From NCBI RefSeq assembly GCF_002286815.1, contig NZ_MUNM01000014.1, positions 1-64,000 on the forward strand: 64,000 bases of DNA, given 5' to 3'. Every line of letters starts with the position of its first letter. Position 1 is the stretch's first letter. Shown here piece by piece: positions 1-8,856 of this stretch. Below the pieces are notes generated by a model. The model made no database searches, was not told the DNA's origin, and saw only the letters and a list, made by a program, of their open reading frames with translations. The DNA is from Pseudomonas sp. PICF141 (lineage in GTDB: Bacteria; Pseudomonadota; Gammaproteobacteria; Pseudomonadales; Pseudomonadaceae). Position numbers and translations under genes: made by a program.

Positions 1-1
1 G

Positions 2-1432
2 ATCCAGATCTTCACCCGCCGTGGCGGCGAACAAGGCCTGCAACCGCGCATGCACGTGGGGGTTGGCAGCCATCAGACCTGGGAACGCAGCCTCGGAGTG
101 TCTGGCGGCGACGCGCAGACCCGCTTCAACCTGGGCGCCAGCCTTGATGAAACGGCAGGCATCAATCGCACTCATGAGTCCTGGCCCAGCGATGGCGATC
201 ACGATGAATACCGCAATAAGTCGGTCAGCTTAAGCCTGAGTCACGCCCTCAGCGATGACATCGAAGTCGGCGCCAATCTGCTGGATAACCAGGGCAAAAG
301 TGCCTTCGACAACCCCTTCGGCCGCTTCGACATGGACACCTTCGAATCGGTCCAGCAGCAGCCCTACAGCGAGTTTTCTGTGAGCAGCGTCAGCAGTTAC
401 GTCGACGCGCAGATCAACGACGCCTGGAAAACCCGCGTCGAATTCGGCCATAGCGAAAACCGCGAGAAGACGCTCGACAAGCTCAGCGACGAGCGCAGCG
501 TGTTCAACACCTATCGCGATTCGGTGAATTGGCAGAACGACCTCACCCTGGATGAACGCAACAGCCTGATCCTCGGCGGCGACTGGTACCAGGACCGAAT
601 CAACAGCAGTACCGCGTTCGACGAAGACAGCCGCTGGAACCGTGCGGCATTTATCCAGCATCGCTATCAAACCGACAGTTTCTCAACCGAACTGGGCCTG
701 CGCCGCGACCAGAACCAGCAGTTCGGCAGCCAGAACAGCTGGAGCGGCACCTTCACCCTGCCGCTGAACCCGGACAACGATGTGCTGTTGACTTACAGCG
801 AAGGCTTTCGCGCGCCGACCTTCAACGACCTGTACTACCCGGACTTCAGCAACCCGGATTTGAAACCCGAAACCTCGAAAAGTTATGAGCTGCAATGGCG
901 CAGTCAGCTGACAGACACCAGTCGCCTGGAAGCTTCGCTGTACCGCACCGATCTGCAAGACGCGATTATTTTCGGCAGCAATAACCGCCCGGCGAATGTC
1001 GCCTCGGCGCGGATCAACGGTTTTGAAGCGGCTTTGAAACAAGAGCTGTTCGGTTGGCAGAGCAACCTCGGCGTGGCGATCATCGACCCACGGGATCGCG
1101 ACAGTGGCCATACCCTCGCCCGTCGTGCACGGCGGACCTTGAGCCTGGATCTGGATCGGCAGTTTGATCGGCTCGGCGTCGGTGCCAGTTGGCAAGCGGT
1201 GAGCAGCAGTTATGACGACGAAAACAATCAACAGCCGCTGGGCGGGTATGCATTGTTGGGGTTGCGCGGCAGTTGGGCGCTGAATCGAGAGATCAGGCTG
1301 GAGTTGAAGCTCGACAATTTGCTGGACAAGGATTACAGCCGGGCGTTGTACAGCCATGACGGCAGTCAGTATGGGTATCGCGAGGAAGGCCGGGCGTGGA
1401 TGTTCGGAGTGACCTGGACGCCAAAAATCTAA
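2..1432 (+). CDS. btuB: TonB-dependent cobalamin receptor BtuB (3' part)
   Basis: C-terminal part of an outer-membrane TonB-dependent receptor; the reading frame is open to the window edge, so the start lies upstream. About 476 residues are visible, most of the beta-barrel. Family hallmarks seen are the segment SEGFRAPTFNDLYYPDFSNP typical of vitamin B12 receptors, alternating amphipathic strands and a closing strand ending in a hydrophobic residue pattern (WMFGVTWTPKI). Plug domain and TonB box are outside the window. The convergent neighbour is a BtuF-like cobalamin-binding protein, which supports a B12 rather than siderophore substrate. A REPIN follows 17 bp after the stop. Any cobalamin riboswitch would lie upstream, out of view. 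Confidence 0.9.
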   Translation: MQIFTRRGGEQGLQPRMHVGVGSHQTWERSLGVSGGDAQTRFNLGASLDETAGINRTHESWPSDGDHDEYRNKSVSLSLSHALSDDIEVGANLLDNQGKSAFDNPFGRFDMDTFESVQQQPYSEFSVSSVSSYVDAQINDAWKTRVEFGHSENREKTLDKLSDERSVFNTYRDSVNWQNDLTLDERNSLILGGDWYQDRINSSTAFDEDSRWNRAAFIQHRYQTDSFSTELGLRRDQNQQFGSQNSWSGTFTLPLNPDNDVLLTYSEGFRAPTFNDLYYPDFSNPDLKPETSKSYELQWRSQLTDTSRLEASLYRTDLQDAIIFGSNNRPANVASARINGFEAALKQELFGWQSNLGVAIIDPRDRDSGHTLARRARRTLSLDLDRQFDRLGVGASWQAVSSSYDDENNQQPLGGYALLGLRGSWALNREIRLELKLDNLLDKDYSRALYSHDGSQYGYREEGRAWMFGVTWTPKI

Positions 1433-1449
1433 AAACCAACTCGGTCATT

Positions 1450-1580
1450 TGTGGCGAGGGGGCTTGCCCCCGTTGGGCTGCGAAGCGGCCCCAGGTCCAG
1501 CAACCGTGTTTTATCAGACATTCCCATCAACCTAATTACGGCTGCTGCGCAGCCGAACGGGGGCAAGCCCCCTCGCCACA
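1450..1580. repeat. REPIN, family A, between btuB and btuF
   Basis: Two perfect 25-bp inverted arms (1450-1474 and 1556-1580, core GGCGAGGGGGCTTGCCCCC) flank a variable middle. The right arm overlaps the 3' end of btuF and encodes its last 14 residues. Related copies are at 33905-34038 and 24203-24244. The paired arms could form a long hairpin between two convergent genes. Confidence 0.9.
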
Positions 1581-2372
1581 GGGTGCGATCAACTGGCACA
1601 ACTTGGCCGTCGCTTCGATCATCTGCCCACTCGGCCGCTCCAGGCCTTTGTCCGTCACCAGCAGCAATTGCCCCCGCGCCACCGCCGTTATCTGAGGCCA
1701 GCTCTTCCACGCATCGAGCTGCGCCTGGTCACTGGCCAGAATCACCTCGGGATTGCGCTGCAACACCGCCTCCACACTGATCTGCGGAGCAGGCTGTGTC
1801 AGGTCGGCAAATACATTGCGCGCCCCGCATACCTGCAGCGCATCGCTGATGATTTGCCCGCCGCCTACGGTGTACAGAGGCCGGTCCCAGACTTGATAAA
1901 ACACCCCTAACGGTTCATCCCGTCGATAACGCTGGCGCAGGGAATCGAGTCGTTGACGCAGATTGGCGGCCAATGAAACACCACGCTCCGGTCTTCCGAG
2001 CTGCGTAGCGATCGCTTCGATCTGGGCGGCAAGTTGTTCGAGGTTATGAGGTTCGGCGACATAGGTGGGAATGTTCAGCCGTTTGAGCTGCTCACGCTGG
2101 GCCGGCCCCACACTGCCCGGCCACAACAGCAATAAATCGGGCTTGAGGCTGAGCAGTCGCTCCATGTCCAACTGGCCGTAGCTGCCAACGGATGGAATGT
2201 CTTTGAGCTCAGCGGGACGTTCGCCGGCATCCAGCACACCGACCAGAAGGTCAGCCGAGTTCAGCTCAACGACGATCTCGGAAAGCGAGGGCGCCAGGCT
2301 GATGACCCGCTCGACCGCAGCCGCCGAGCCACTGACGGCCAGCAGCAACACCGCCAGCCAGACGCTGCGCAT
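1536..2372 (-). CDS. btuF: Cobalamin-binding periplasmic protein BtuF-like
   Basis: Periplasmic substrate-binding protein of the helical-backbone (BtuF/FhuD-type) class, expected to hand vitamin B12 or a precursor to an inner-membrane BtuCD importer that is not in this window. 278 residues: cleavable signal ([19 protein letters not shown]), then VERVISLAPSLSEIVVEL, the standard start of this fold, and a second lobe with the DALQVCGARNVFADL motif. The start codon overlaps the stop of the upstream membrane-protein gene (TGATG), suggesting translational coupling. Oddity: the last 14 residues (CGEGACPRSAAQQP) and the region of the stop are encoded by a REP repeat, so the native C-terminus has been replaced. 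Confidence 0.85.
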   Translation of the reverse strand: MRSVWLAVLLLAVSGSAAAVERVISLAPSLSEIVVELNSADLLVGVLDAGERPAELKDIPSVGSYGQLDMERLLSLKPDLLLLWPGSVGPAQREQLKRLNIPTYVAEPHNLEQLAAQIEAIATQLGRPERGVSLAANLRQRLDSLRQRYRRDEPLGVFYQVWDRPLYTVGGGQIISDALQVCGARNVFADLTQPAPQISVEAVLQRNPEVILASDQAQLDAWKSWPQITAVARGQLLLVTDKGLERPSGQMIEATAKLCQLIAPCGEGACPRSAAQQP

Positions 2373-2791
2373 CAGCCGAGTTGACGCGGGATACGGTAGA
2401 GGTAGAACAGCACCGTGGTCGACAGTGCCAGCAGCATCAGCGGTACGGCTTCAAGACCGACGAATACCGCCAGCGCACCGATCCAGGCGGGCAGGCCGGC
2501 GACCAGAAACGCAGCACGGCGTTTCGCGGCCAGGGCGATCCAGGCGCTGGGTTCTTCAGGAGTGTCGAGCGCTTTTTGGGTGGCGATCAGGGCGTGCTTG
2601 TAGCCGCCAAAGAACTTCAGGCTGACGAACATCGAAGCCATACCAGCGATGAACAGTGGCATGGCCAGCACCGGCAGAATCGCCTCGCTCTGGCCGAATA
2701 CGCCATTGATCACGAACAGCGGCACCAAGGCCAGGGCCAGGTATTGCCACCAGTTGACGGTCAATCGCCGCCGTACCTGACCGCGGGTCAC
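2372..2791 (-). CDS. Small inner-membrane protein of unknown function
   Basis: 139 residues with about four hydrophobic segments (roughly residues 13-30, 38-57, 93-110 and 113-131) and a charged loop between the second and third, so an integral inner-membrane protein. I recognise no catalytic motif. It overlaps ribA by 4 bp (ATGA) upstream and btuF by 1 bp downstream, so the three genes are probably one transcript, ribA first. The position next to btuF hints at cobalamin or flavin metabolism, but this is inference from context only. Confidence 0.7.
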   Translation of the reverse strand: MTRGQVRRRLTVNWWQYLALALVPLFVINGVFGQSEAILPVLAMPLFIAGMASMFVSLKFFGGYKHALIATQKALDTPEEPSAWIALAAKRRAAFLVAGLPAWIGALAVFVGLEAVPLMLLALSTTVLFYLYRIPRQLG

Positions 2792-3405
2792 GCCCGGTCA
2801 ACCTCGCCCTGATGCTCGTTCCCCATCATATGGTCGAGCTTGCTGGCCTTGGTGGCCAGATAGAGTTTGTTGTGCGGGTTGTGCCCAGTGTGCAACGGCA
2901 CGCGCTCGGCCACCACGATGCCCATGTCGGTCAAGGCTTTGACCTTGCGTGGGTTGTTGGTCATCAGACGCAGGGACTTCACGCCCAAGTGCTCCAGCAT
3001 CGGCAGGCACATGGCGTAGTCGCGCTGGTCGGCGGCAAAACCCAGGCGCTCATTGGCTTCAACGGTGTCGGCGCCGCCGTCCTGCAATTCATAGGCGCGG
3101 ATCTTGTTCAACAAACCAATGCCGCGACCTTCCTGACGCAGGTAAAGCAACACGCCACGGCCTTCACGGGCGATCGCCTGCAAGGCGGCCTCAAGTTGCG
3201 AACCGCAGTCGCACCGCTGGCTGAACAAGGCGTCGCCGGTCAGGCATTCGGAGTGCAACCGGCCGAGCACCGGAGCTCCGTCGGCAAAATCACCCAGGCT
3301 CAGTACGACGTGCTCGCGCCCGTTCTCTTCATCGAGAAAGCCATGCATGGTGAATTGCGCAAAAGGCGTTGGCAGCTTGGAAGCGGCGACAAAAACGACA
3401 GGCAC
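2788..3405 (-). CDS. ribA: GTP cyclohydrolase II RibA
   Basis: First committed step of riboflavin synthesis: opens GTP to 2,5-diamino-6-ribosylamino-pyrimidinone phosphate, formate and pyrophosphate. 205 residues, the usual stand-alone length. The zinc site is intact (HSECLTGD followed by [10 protein letters not shown], giving three Cys), as are LRQEGRGIG and the C-terminal LMTNNPRKV. The start is GTG at 3405 with AGGAG 6 nt upstream. This intact enzyme matters because the RibBA protein at 7021-8112 has a GCH II domain without the zinc cysteines. First gene of a unit with the 139-residue membrane protein and btuF. Confidence 0.97.
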   Translation of the reverse strand: MPVVFVAASKLPTPFAQFTMHGFLDEENGREHVVLSLGDFADGAPVLGRLHSECLTGDALFSQRCDCGSQLEAALQAIAREGRGVLLYLRQEGRGIGLLNKIRAYELQDGGADTVEANERLGFAADQRDYAMCLPMLEHLGVKSLRLMTNNPRKVKALTDMGIVVAERVPLHTGHNPHNKLYLATKASKLDHMMGNEHQGEVDRA

Positions 3406-3501
3406 CGGTGTGCTCCTGATCTATAGATACTGAAGATTCGCAGAGGCGGCATTGTAACAGCACGTTCCTGCAGACGCTTACGCTGAATTATGGGGCATAA
3501 C

Positions 3502-3518
3502 GATCAATAAGTTTGATC
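3502..3518. promoter_or_regulatory. Small inverted repeat upstream of ribA
   Basis: GATCAA-5 nt-TTGATC, a perfect 6-bp-arm inverted repeat about 100 bp before the ribA start. It could be an operator, but the arms are short and no regulator gene is adjacent. Low confidence. Confidence 0.25.
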
Positions 3519-3540
3519 ATCGGGTCCACACGATGCATCC

Positions 3541-3693
3541 CTGTAGCAGCTGGCGCAGCCTGCGTTCGGCGGCGCAGCCTGCGTTCGGCGGCGCAGCCGT
3601 CGTGAAACCTGTCGACTCGGTCAATCTGACACACCGCAGCGCCTGAATTTACGACGGCTGCGCCGCCGAACGCAGGCTTCGCCAGCTGCTACA
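3541..3693. repeat. REPIN, family D, with an internal tandem duplication
   Basis: Inverted REP pair: right arm 3651-3693, left arm 3541-3604. The left arm is longer because the 19-mer GGCGCAGCCTGCGTTCGGC occurs twice in tandem (3552-3570 and 3571-3589), followed by a partial third copy. It fills most of the gap between the solute-binding protein gene and ribA; I see no gene in this gap. Confidence 0.9.
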
Positions 3694-3703
3694 AGAACTG
3701 TGC

Positions 3704-4438
3704 TCAGTTCGAGACAAACGGATAGGGTTGCTTCCACTTTGCGAAAATCGGTTTCAACTGGCCGTTTTTTACCAGCACGTCCATGCGCTGATCGAACAGC
3801 GCCCTCAACGTGCGGGCCCGAGGAGTATCGGCGAAGCACAGGTAAAGCGGCAATTCCGCGATATGCGTGCGGCGAAACTGCGACGTATCCTTGGCTAGGC
3901 CAAGGACATAATCGACTTCAGTCAGCGCATCAATGTAGTAATCGGCGCGACTGTGGGTCAGCATCGACACAATTCCCGTCCGCCGCACGACTTCGTTATA
4001 GCGCTGCACATTGGGTAAATACGCCTGATATTTATAGCCGCGTACCCAGGCCAATCGGTAGCGGCCCAAGGTATCCAGGGTCGGCGCCGGACTGCTGGCC
4101 AAGCCCAATGCGTAGATATGATCGGTATCGAAATTCCAGCGAGGATAGAGCAGGTCGCTCGCCTCATCCCGATAAGAACCGACACAAGCGTCCACTTCGC
4201 CACGCTGTGCCAGGCCCATGGCGCGCGTATAAGGCTCGGTTCGAATATCCAGTTTTACGCCCGCCGGTTCGAAGACTTTGCGCAACACGTCCCAGCCCAA
4301 ACCCTGACCATCAGCGGCGGTGTAATCTTCCCAGGCTTCACTGGCGAGATGAATCACGGACGGCTTCGTCGGCGCATCCTCCGCCCGGGCGAGCGAGCAG
4401 AACATCGCAAAAACCATCAGCAGCAACCGCCGCGCCAT
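3704..4438 (-). CDS. Periplasmic solute-binding protein, family 3-like
   Basis: 244 residues. A signal peptide (MARRLLLMVFAMFCSLARA) precedes a domain resembling amino-acid-type solute-binding proteins of the SBP_bac_3 fold: a first lobe with GLGWDVLRKVFEPAGVKLDI and a second with DYYIDALTEVDYVLGL. I chose the ATG at 4438 because it gives a clean signal peptide and follows AGAGCGGGGA; an open frame extends further upstream into pgpA. No permease or ATPase gene is adjacent, so this may be a stand-alone sensor-like member as is common in Pseudomonas. Ligand unknown. It lies 23 bp after pgpA on the same strand. Confidence 0.8.
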   Translation of the reverse strand: MARRLLLMVFAMFCSLARAEDAPTKPSVIHLASEAWEDYTAADGQGLGWDVLRKVFEPAGVKLDIRTEPYTRAMGLAQRGEVDACVGSYRDEASDLLYPRWNFDTDHIYALGLASSPAPTLDTLGRYRLAWVRGYKYQAYLPNVQRYNEVVRRTGIVSMLTHSRADYYIDALTEVDYVLGLAKDTSQFRRTHIAELPLYLCFADTPRARTLRALFDQRMDVLVKNGQLKPIFAKWKQPYPFVSN

Positions 4439-4461
4439 TCCCCGCTCTCTCACTGGACGCC

Positions 4462-4965
4462 TCAGACGAAAAACCACACCAGCCCTTGCATCGCCAACCA
4501 CGCAAATACGCCTGCCAGCACGTCGTCGAGCATGATCCCGACCCCACCGTGCACATGCCGGTCGATCCAGTGAATCGGCCAGGGCTTGAGAATGTCGAAG
4601 AAGCGGAACATCAGGAACCCCGCCAGCAACCAATGCCAACCTTCCGGCACCAGCCACAGAGTGATCCACATCCCGACCATTTCGTCCCAGACGATGCCTT
4701 CGTGGTCGTGCACGCGCAAATCATCGGCGACCTTGCCGCACAGCCAGAAGCCGAACAGCATGGTGATACCGAGCATCAGCCAGTAGCCCCAATCGGGCAG
4801 CATCTGCCACAACGGAATGAAGGGTAACGCCACTAACGAACCCCAGGTGCCCGGCGCTTTTGGCAAGGTTCCCGAGCCGAAACCGAATGCCAGGAAATGC
4901 CACGGATTGCGCCAGACCGACGGCGGTACGAACTCCGCCGGGACCTGTTTGGGATGATCTGTCAC
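4462..4965 (-). CDS. pgpA: Phosphatidylglycerophosphatase A
   Basis: Inner-membrane phosphatase that dephosphorylates phosphatidylglycerol phosphate to phosphatidylglycerol. 167 residues, normal for PgpA. Seen: the N-terminal GSGTLPKAPGTWGSL motif, the acidic DEMVGMWITL motif, and FRFFDILKPWPI with the following DRHVHGGVGIMLDD, all characteristic of the family, and several membrane segments. It overlaps thiL by 4 bp (ATGA), the widespread nusB-thiL-pgpA arrangement. Confidence 0.96.
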   Translation of the reverse strand: MTDHPKQVPAEFVPPSVWRNPWHFLAFGFGSGTLPKAPGTWGSLVALPFIPLWQMLPDWGYWLMLGITMLFGFWLCGKVADDLRVHDHEGIVWDEMVGMWITLWLVPEGWHWLLAGFLMFRFFDILKPWPIHWIDRHVHGGVGIMLDDVLAGVFAWLAMQGLVWFFV

Positions 4966-5927
4966 GGTGTCTCCCGAAAATGTTGATAACCCCGCACTGG
5001 CGGGGTGATGTCGTGTCCGTCGGCGTCCAGCAATGTCACGCCCTGCCCTGCAACCACCTGCCCCAGCACATGGATCGGCCAGCCGTCCGCCAGCAACGAC
5101 GGCAACTCGGCGGGCGGCAAGGTGAAGGCCAGTACGTAATCATCACCGCCGCTCAGGGCCGCTTGCTCAGCGCCAGGCTGACCCAGGAAAGCCAGCAGCG
5201 CCTTCGACAACGGCAGCTTGCTGCGCTCTACCTGCACCCCGACTTTCGACGCCAGGGCAATGTGCCCGCAGTCGGCGAGCAGGCCGTCGGAAATGTCCAG
5301 CGCCGCCGTGGCTCTGCCGCGCAACGCCATGCCCAGGCCCAGCTGCGGTTGCGGCGACCAGTAATGGGCACGCAACGGGTCAGCGATGGCCGCATCAGCC
5401 ATTCGCTGACCGAGCACCAACGGCAATGCGCCCGCAGCGTTCCCCAACTCACCGCCCACGCAGAGCAGATCGCCAGGCTGTGCGCCGCTGCGGGTCAACG
5501 CCAGACCGGTTGGCACCCGACCGAATACGGTCATGGTCAGGCTCAATGGCCCGCGAGTGGTATCGCCACCCACCAGCGCCACCCCGCATTTTTGCGCCAT
5601 GAGGTTCAAACCACGGGCAAAGGCTTCCAGCCAATCGGTGGTCACCGTCGGCAAGGTCAGGGCAAGGGTAAAGGCAATGGGAGCAGCGCCCATGGCGGCC
5701 AGGTCACTGACCGATACGGCCAGCGAGCGCTGACCGAGCAGAAACGGGTCGCAGGGGTCTGCGAAATGCACACCGGCCACGAGCGTGTCGGTGGAAATCG
5801 CCAACTGCTCCCCGGGGGGAACAGCCAGCAAGGCGCAGTCGTCGCCGATCCCAAGGGCAACGCCTTCGCCGCCCTGCGCACAAGGCGCGGCGGCGAAGAA
5901 ATTGCGGATCAGCTCAAACTCGCCCAT
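4962..5927 (-). CDS. thiL: Thiamine-monophosphate kinase
   Basis: ATP-dependent phosphorylation of thiamine monophosphate to thiamine diphosphate, the last step of cofactor synthesis, in the cytosol. 321 residues from the ATG at 5927 (MGEFELIRNFF, the usual ThiL start). Motifs: GIGDDCALL (Mg/nucleotide binding), STDTLVAGVHF, GGDTTRG, and DISDGLLADCGHIA near the middle. It follows nusB by 28 bp and overlaps pgpA by 4 bp. Confidence 0.96.
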   Translation of the reverse strand: MGEFELIRNFFAAAPCAQGGEGVALGIGDDCALLAVPPGEQLAISTDTLVAGVHFADPCDPFLLGQRSLAVSVSDLAAMGAAPIAFTLALTLPTVTTDWLEAFARGLNLMAQKCGVALVGGDTTRGPLSLTMTVFGRVPTGLALTRSGAQPGDLLCVGGELGNAAGALPLVLGQRMADAAIADPLRAHYWSPQPQLGLGMALRGRATAALDISDGLLADCGHIALASKVGVQVERSKLPLSKALLAFLGQPGAEQAALSGGDDYVLAFTLPPAELPSLLADGWPIHVLGQVVAGQGVTLLDADGHDITPPVRGYQHFRETP

Positions 5928-5955
5928 GGCTTCGTGTCGACATTCCAAGCGCCAA

Positions 5956-6456
5956 TCAGCGCTTGAACGCCTTCACTTCAGCTTCACGCAGACGCGGGGC
6001 CAGCTTGTCGAGCACACCGTTGACGAACTTATGGCCGTCGGTGGAGCCGAAGACCTTGGCCAGCTCGATACCTTCGTTGATCACAACGCGGTATGGCACG
6101 TCTACGCGCTTGAGCAGTTCCCAGGTGGACAAGCGCAGAACGGCCAGTTCAACCGGGTCCAGCTCTTCGATGGTCAAGTCCAGGCAAGGTTTGAGTGCGG
6201 TGTCGATCTCGGTCTTGAACTGCGGAACCCCATGCAGGATTTCACGGAAGTAGGCGCCATCGACATCGCTGAAATCGTTATCGACCCGAAACTGCGCTTC
6301 GATCTCGTTCAGCGACTGCTTGGCCATGTGCCATTGGTACAGTGCCTGAGTCGCGAGCTGACGGGCTTCGCGGCGCTTGGCGCTTTTCGATGGCTTGCCG
6401 GCATCCGCAGGCTTTGGATCGCGCGGGTTGAAACGATCGCTATCGTCGCTAATCAC
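5956..6456 (-). CDS. nusB: Transcription antitermination factor NusB
   Basis: Small all-helical RNA-binding protein that, with S10 (NusE), supports rRNA antitermination. 166 residues. Recognised by [18 protein letters not shown] near the N-terminus and by [38 protein letters not shown] near the C-terminus (quoted in two overlapping family blocks). The N-terminal about 25 residues are charged and extend beyond the minimal fold. It overlaps the ribH stop region by 4 bp (ATGA). Confidence 0.97.
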   Translation of the reverse strand: MISDDSDRFNPRDPKPADAGKPSKSAKRREARQLATQALYQWHMAKQSLNEIEAQFRVDNDFSDVDGAYFREILHGVPQFKTEIDTALKPCLDLTIEELDPVELAVLRLSTWELLKRVDVPYRVVINEGIELAKVFGSTDGHKFVNGVLDKLAPRLREAEVKAFKR

Positions 6457-6929
6457 TTGGCCTCCAACTGCGCCAGCAGGCTGACCATTTCCAGAGCGGA
6501 CAGGGCAGCTTCAGCACCTTTGTTACCGGCCTTGGTGCCGGAACGTTCGATGGCTTGTTCGATGGAATCAACGGTCAGTACGCCGAAAGCGACCGGTACG
6601 CCGAACTCCATGGACACCTGGGCCAGGCCCTTGGTGCATTCGCCCGCCACGTATTCGAAGTGCGGAGTACCGCCACGAATGACTGCGCCCAGGGCGATGA
6701 TTGCCGCAAACTCGCCCTTCTGAGCGACTTTTTGCGCAACCAGCGGGATTTCGAAGGCGCCAGGCGCACGGATGATGGTGATGTCGCTTTCGCTCACGCC
6801 ATGGCGAACCAGGGCATCAACTGCACCGCTGACCAGGCTTTCAACGACGAAGCTGTTGAAACGGCCCACTACCAAAGCGTAGCGGCCTTTAGGGGCGATG
6901 AAGGTACCTTCGATGGTCTTCAGGGTCAT
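6453..6929 (-). CDS. ribH: 6,7-dimethyl-8-ribityllumazine synthase
   Basis: Condenses the pyrimidine intermediate with 3,4-dihydroxy-2-butanone 4-phosphate to make lumazine, the penultimate step to riboflavin; normally forms a large oligomeric shell. 158 residues, usual length. Seen: [16 protein letters not shown], the RAPGAFEIP substrate loop, [15 protein letters not shown] with the catalytic His, and [11 protein letters not shown]. It lies 91 bp after ribBA and overlaps nusB by 4 bp. Confidence 0.98.
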   Translation of the reverse strand: MTLKTIEGTFIAPKGRYALVVGRFNSFVVESLVSGAVDALVRHGVSESDITIIRAPGAFEIPLVAQKVAQKGEFAAIIALGAVIRGGTPHFEYVAGECTKGLAQVSMEFGVPVAFGVLTVDSIEQAIERSGTKAGNKGAEAALSALEMVSLLAQLEAK

Positions 6930-7020
6930 TCGTTAGATCTCTTAAAGAGCCGGGACGCGTTTTCTACGCGCCCCTCAGTGATGTGTTAACCGCGAATACA
7001 GGCCCGCAAACTGCCGGTCA

Positions 7021-8112
7021 TTATTCGGAGGGCACGTATTCTACAACTTCCAGATCGAAACCGGATATCGCATTAAACTTCATCGGCGCGCTCATCAAGC
7101 GCATTTTGCGCACGCCCAGGTCGCGAAGAATCTGCGAACCGGCACCGACGATGCTGTAAGTGGTCGGTTTTTTCACGGCGCTGTGATCCGCGGTTTCGCG
7201 AATGTGCGCCAGCAACACGTCGCCATCGAGCGGGTGACCGAGCAACAGCACCACGCCGCTGCCAGCCTCGGCAACCGCAGCCATGGCGGCGCGCAGGCTC
7301 CAGCGGCCCGGTTGCTTGACCATCAACAGGTCACGCAGCGGGTCCATGTTGTGTACCCGCACCAGCGTCGGCTCTTCGGCGCACACGGTGCCCAAGGTCA
7401 GCGCCATGTGCACGTCGCCTTCCACCGAATCACGGTAGGTCACCAGGTTGAACTGGCCCAATTCGCTGTCCAGCGGCTGCTCGGCAATCCGCTGAACGGT
7501 ACGTTCGTGGATCATCCGGTAGTGAATCAGGTCGGCAATGGTGCCGATCTTGATGTTGTGTTCGGCGGCAAAGGCTTCGAGTTCGGCGCGACGGGACATG
7601 GTGCCGTCATCGTTCATCACTTCGCAGATCACACCGCTGGGCTCGAAACCGGCCATGCGCGCCAGGTCGCAGGCCGCTTCGGTGTGACCGGCGCGGGCCA
7701 GCGTACCGCCGGCCTGGGCCATCAGCGGGAAGATGTGGCCGGGGCTGACGATGTCTTCAGCCTTGGCATCTTTGGCGGCAGCGGCTTGCACGGTGCGCGC
7801 ACGGTCGGCGGCGGAGATACCGGTGGTGACACCTTCGGCAGCTTCGATGGACACGGTGAACTTGGTGCCGAAACCGGAACCGTTGCGCGGCGCCATCAAC
7901 GGCAGCTTGAGCAGTTCGCAGCGCTCGCGGCTCATCGGCATGCAGATCAGGCCGCGGGCGTGCTTGGCCATGAAGTTGATGTGTTCAGGCTGGCAGCACT
8001 CGGCGGCCATGATCAGGTCGCCTTCATTCTCGCGGTCTTCGTCATCCATAAGGATGACCATCTTGCCTTGGCGGATGTCTTCAACCAGTTCTTCGATGCT
8101 ATTGAGCGCCAC
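7021..8112 (-). CDS. ribBA: 3,4-DHBP synthase with degenerate GTP cyclohydrolase II domain
   Basis: 363 residues from a GTG at 8112 preceded by AGGGGGG 6 nt upstream; the start gives ALNSIEELVEDI, the usual RibB start. Residues 1 to about 205 are a complete DHBP synthase: DDEDRENEGDL, the HTEAACDLARMAG motif and the C-terminal RAELEAFAAEHN. The remainder has the GCH II fold (NLVTYRDSVEGDVHMAL ... RVHNMDPLRDLL) but where active enzymes have HSECLTGD and CDCG there is no cysteine, so no zinc site. It matches what has been called RibBX in proteobacteria. Only the DHBP activity should remain; the separate ribA supplies GCH II. Confidence 0.95.
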   Translation of the reverse strand: MALNSIEELVEDIRQGKMVILMDDEDRENEGDLIMAAECCQPEHINFMAKHARGLICMPMSRERCELLKLPLMAPRNGSGFGTKFTVSIEAAEGVTTGISAADRARTVQAAAAKDAKAEDIVSPGHIFPLMAQAGGTLARAGHTEAACDLARMAGFEPSGVICEVMNDDGTMSRRAELEAFAAEHNIKIGTIADLIHYRMIHERTVQRIAEQPLDSELGQFNLVTYRDSVEGDVHMALTLGTVCAEEPTLVRVHNMDPLRDLLMVKQPGRWSLRAAMAAVAEAGSGVVLLLGHPLDGDVLLAHIRETADHSAVKKPTTYSIVGAGSQILRDLGVRKMRLMSAPMKFNAISGFDLEVVEYVPSE

Positions 8113-8143
8113 AAGGCACCCCCCTTCTTTCGAAATTTGAGCT

Positions 8144-8809
8144 TCAGGATTTGAGGTAGCCGTTGGCGGCCAGAAAGCTTTCAGTGATGTTTCCGGACTT
8201 TGCTGGCTCTGCGGCCTTGTCGCCCAACAGCAGGCGTTCCAGATAACGGGCAAGCAAATCTACTTCCAGATTCACCCGGCGACCCGGCTGATACGACGCC
8301 ATGATGGTTTCGCTCAGGGTATGCGGAATGATGGTCAGCAAGAACTCGGCACCATCGACGGCGTTCACAGTCAGGCTGGTGCCGTCGACAGTGATCGAGC
8401 CTTTATGGGCGATGTATTTGGCCAGGTCTTTCGGGGCGCGGATGCGGAACTCCACGGCGCGGGCGTTTTCGGTACGGGCAACCACTTCACCCACGCCATC
8501 GACGTGACCGCTGACCAGATGCCCGCCGAGACGGGTGGTCGGGGTCAGGGCTTTTTCCAGATTGACCGGGCTGCCGTTTTTCAGGTCATTCATGGCGGTG
8601 CAATCGAGGGTTTCGCGACTGACGTCCGCCGCAAAGCCATTGCCCGGCAATTCAACCGCCGTCAGGCACACGCCATTGACGGCAATACTGTCGCCCAGTT
8701 TGACGTCGCTCAGGTCGAGCTTGCCGGTTTCGACGTAAACCCGCACATCCCCGCCTTTTGGGGTCAATGCACGGATTTTGCCGATGGATTCGATGATGCC
8801 GGTAAACAT
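8144..8809 (-). CDS. ribE: Riboflavin synthase alpha subunit
   Basis: Dismutates two lumazine molecules to riboflavin and the pyrimidine precursor. 221 residues made of two homologous lumazine-binding halves: MFTGIIESIGKI with VNGVCLTAV in the first half, HLVSGHVDGVGEV at the junction, and VDGTSLTVN in the second. Also called ribC in some pseudomonads. AGGAGG lies just upstream of the ATG. It lies between ribD and ribBA on the same strand. Confidence 0.97.
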   Translation of the reverse strand: MFTGIIESIGKIRALTPKGGDVRVYVETGKLDLSDVKLGDSIAVNGVCLTAVELPGNGFAADVSRETLDCTAMNDLKNGSPVNLEKALTPTTRLGGHLVSGHVDGVGEVVARTENARAVEFRIRAPKDLAKYIAHKGSITVDGTSLTVNAVDGAEFLLTIIPHTLSETIMASYQPGRRVNLEVDLLARYLERLLLGDKAAEPAKSGNITESFLAANGYLKS

Positions 8810-8856
8810 GGAGTCCTCCTCGAGAACAGAGCCAGCGCTAGAGCAATGGCCGGGAA

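Noticed and set aside
3541..3693. CRISPR-like repeats
   Set aside because: The repeats are inverted pairs and one short tandem, with no regular spacers and no cas genes.
8113..8253. N-terminal extension of ribBA from an upstream ATG
   Set aside because: The extension runs into ribE and is not conserved; GTG at 8112 has a strong ribosome site.
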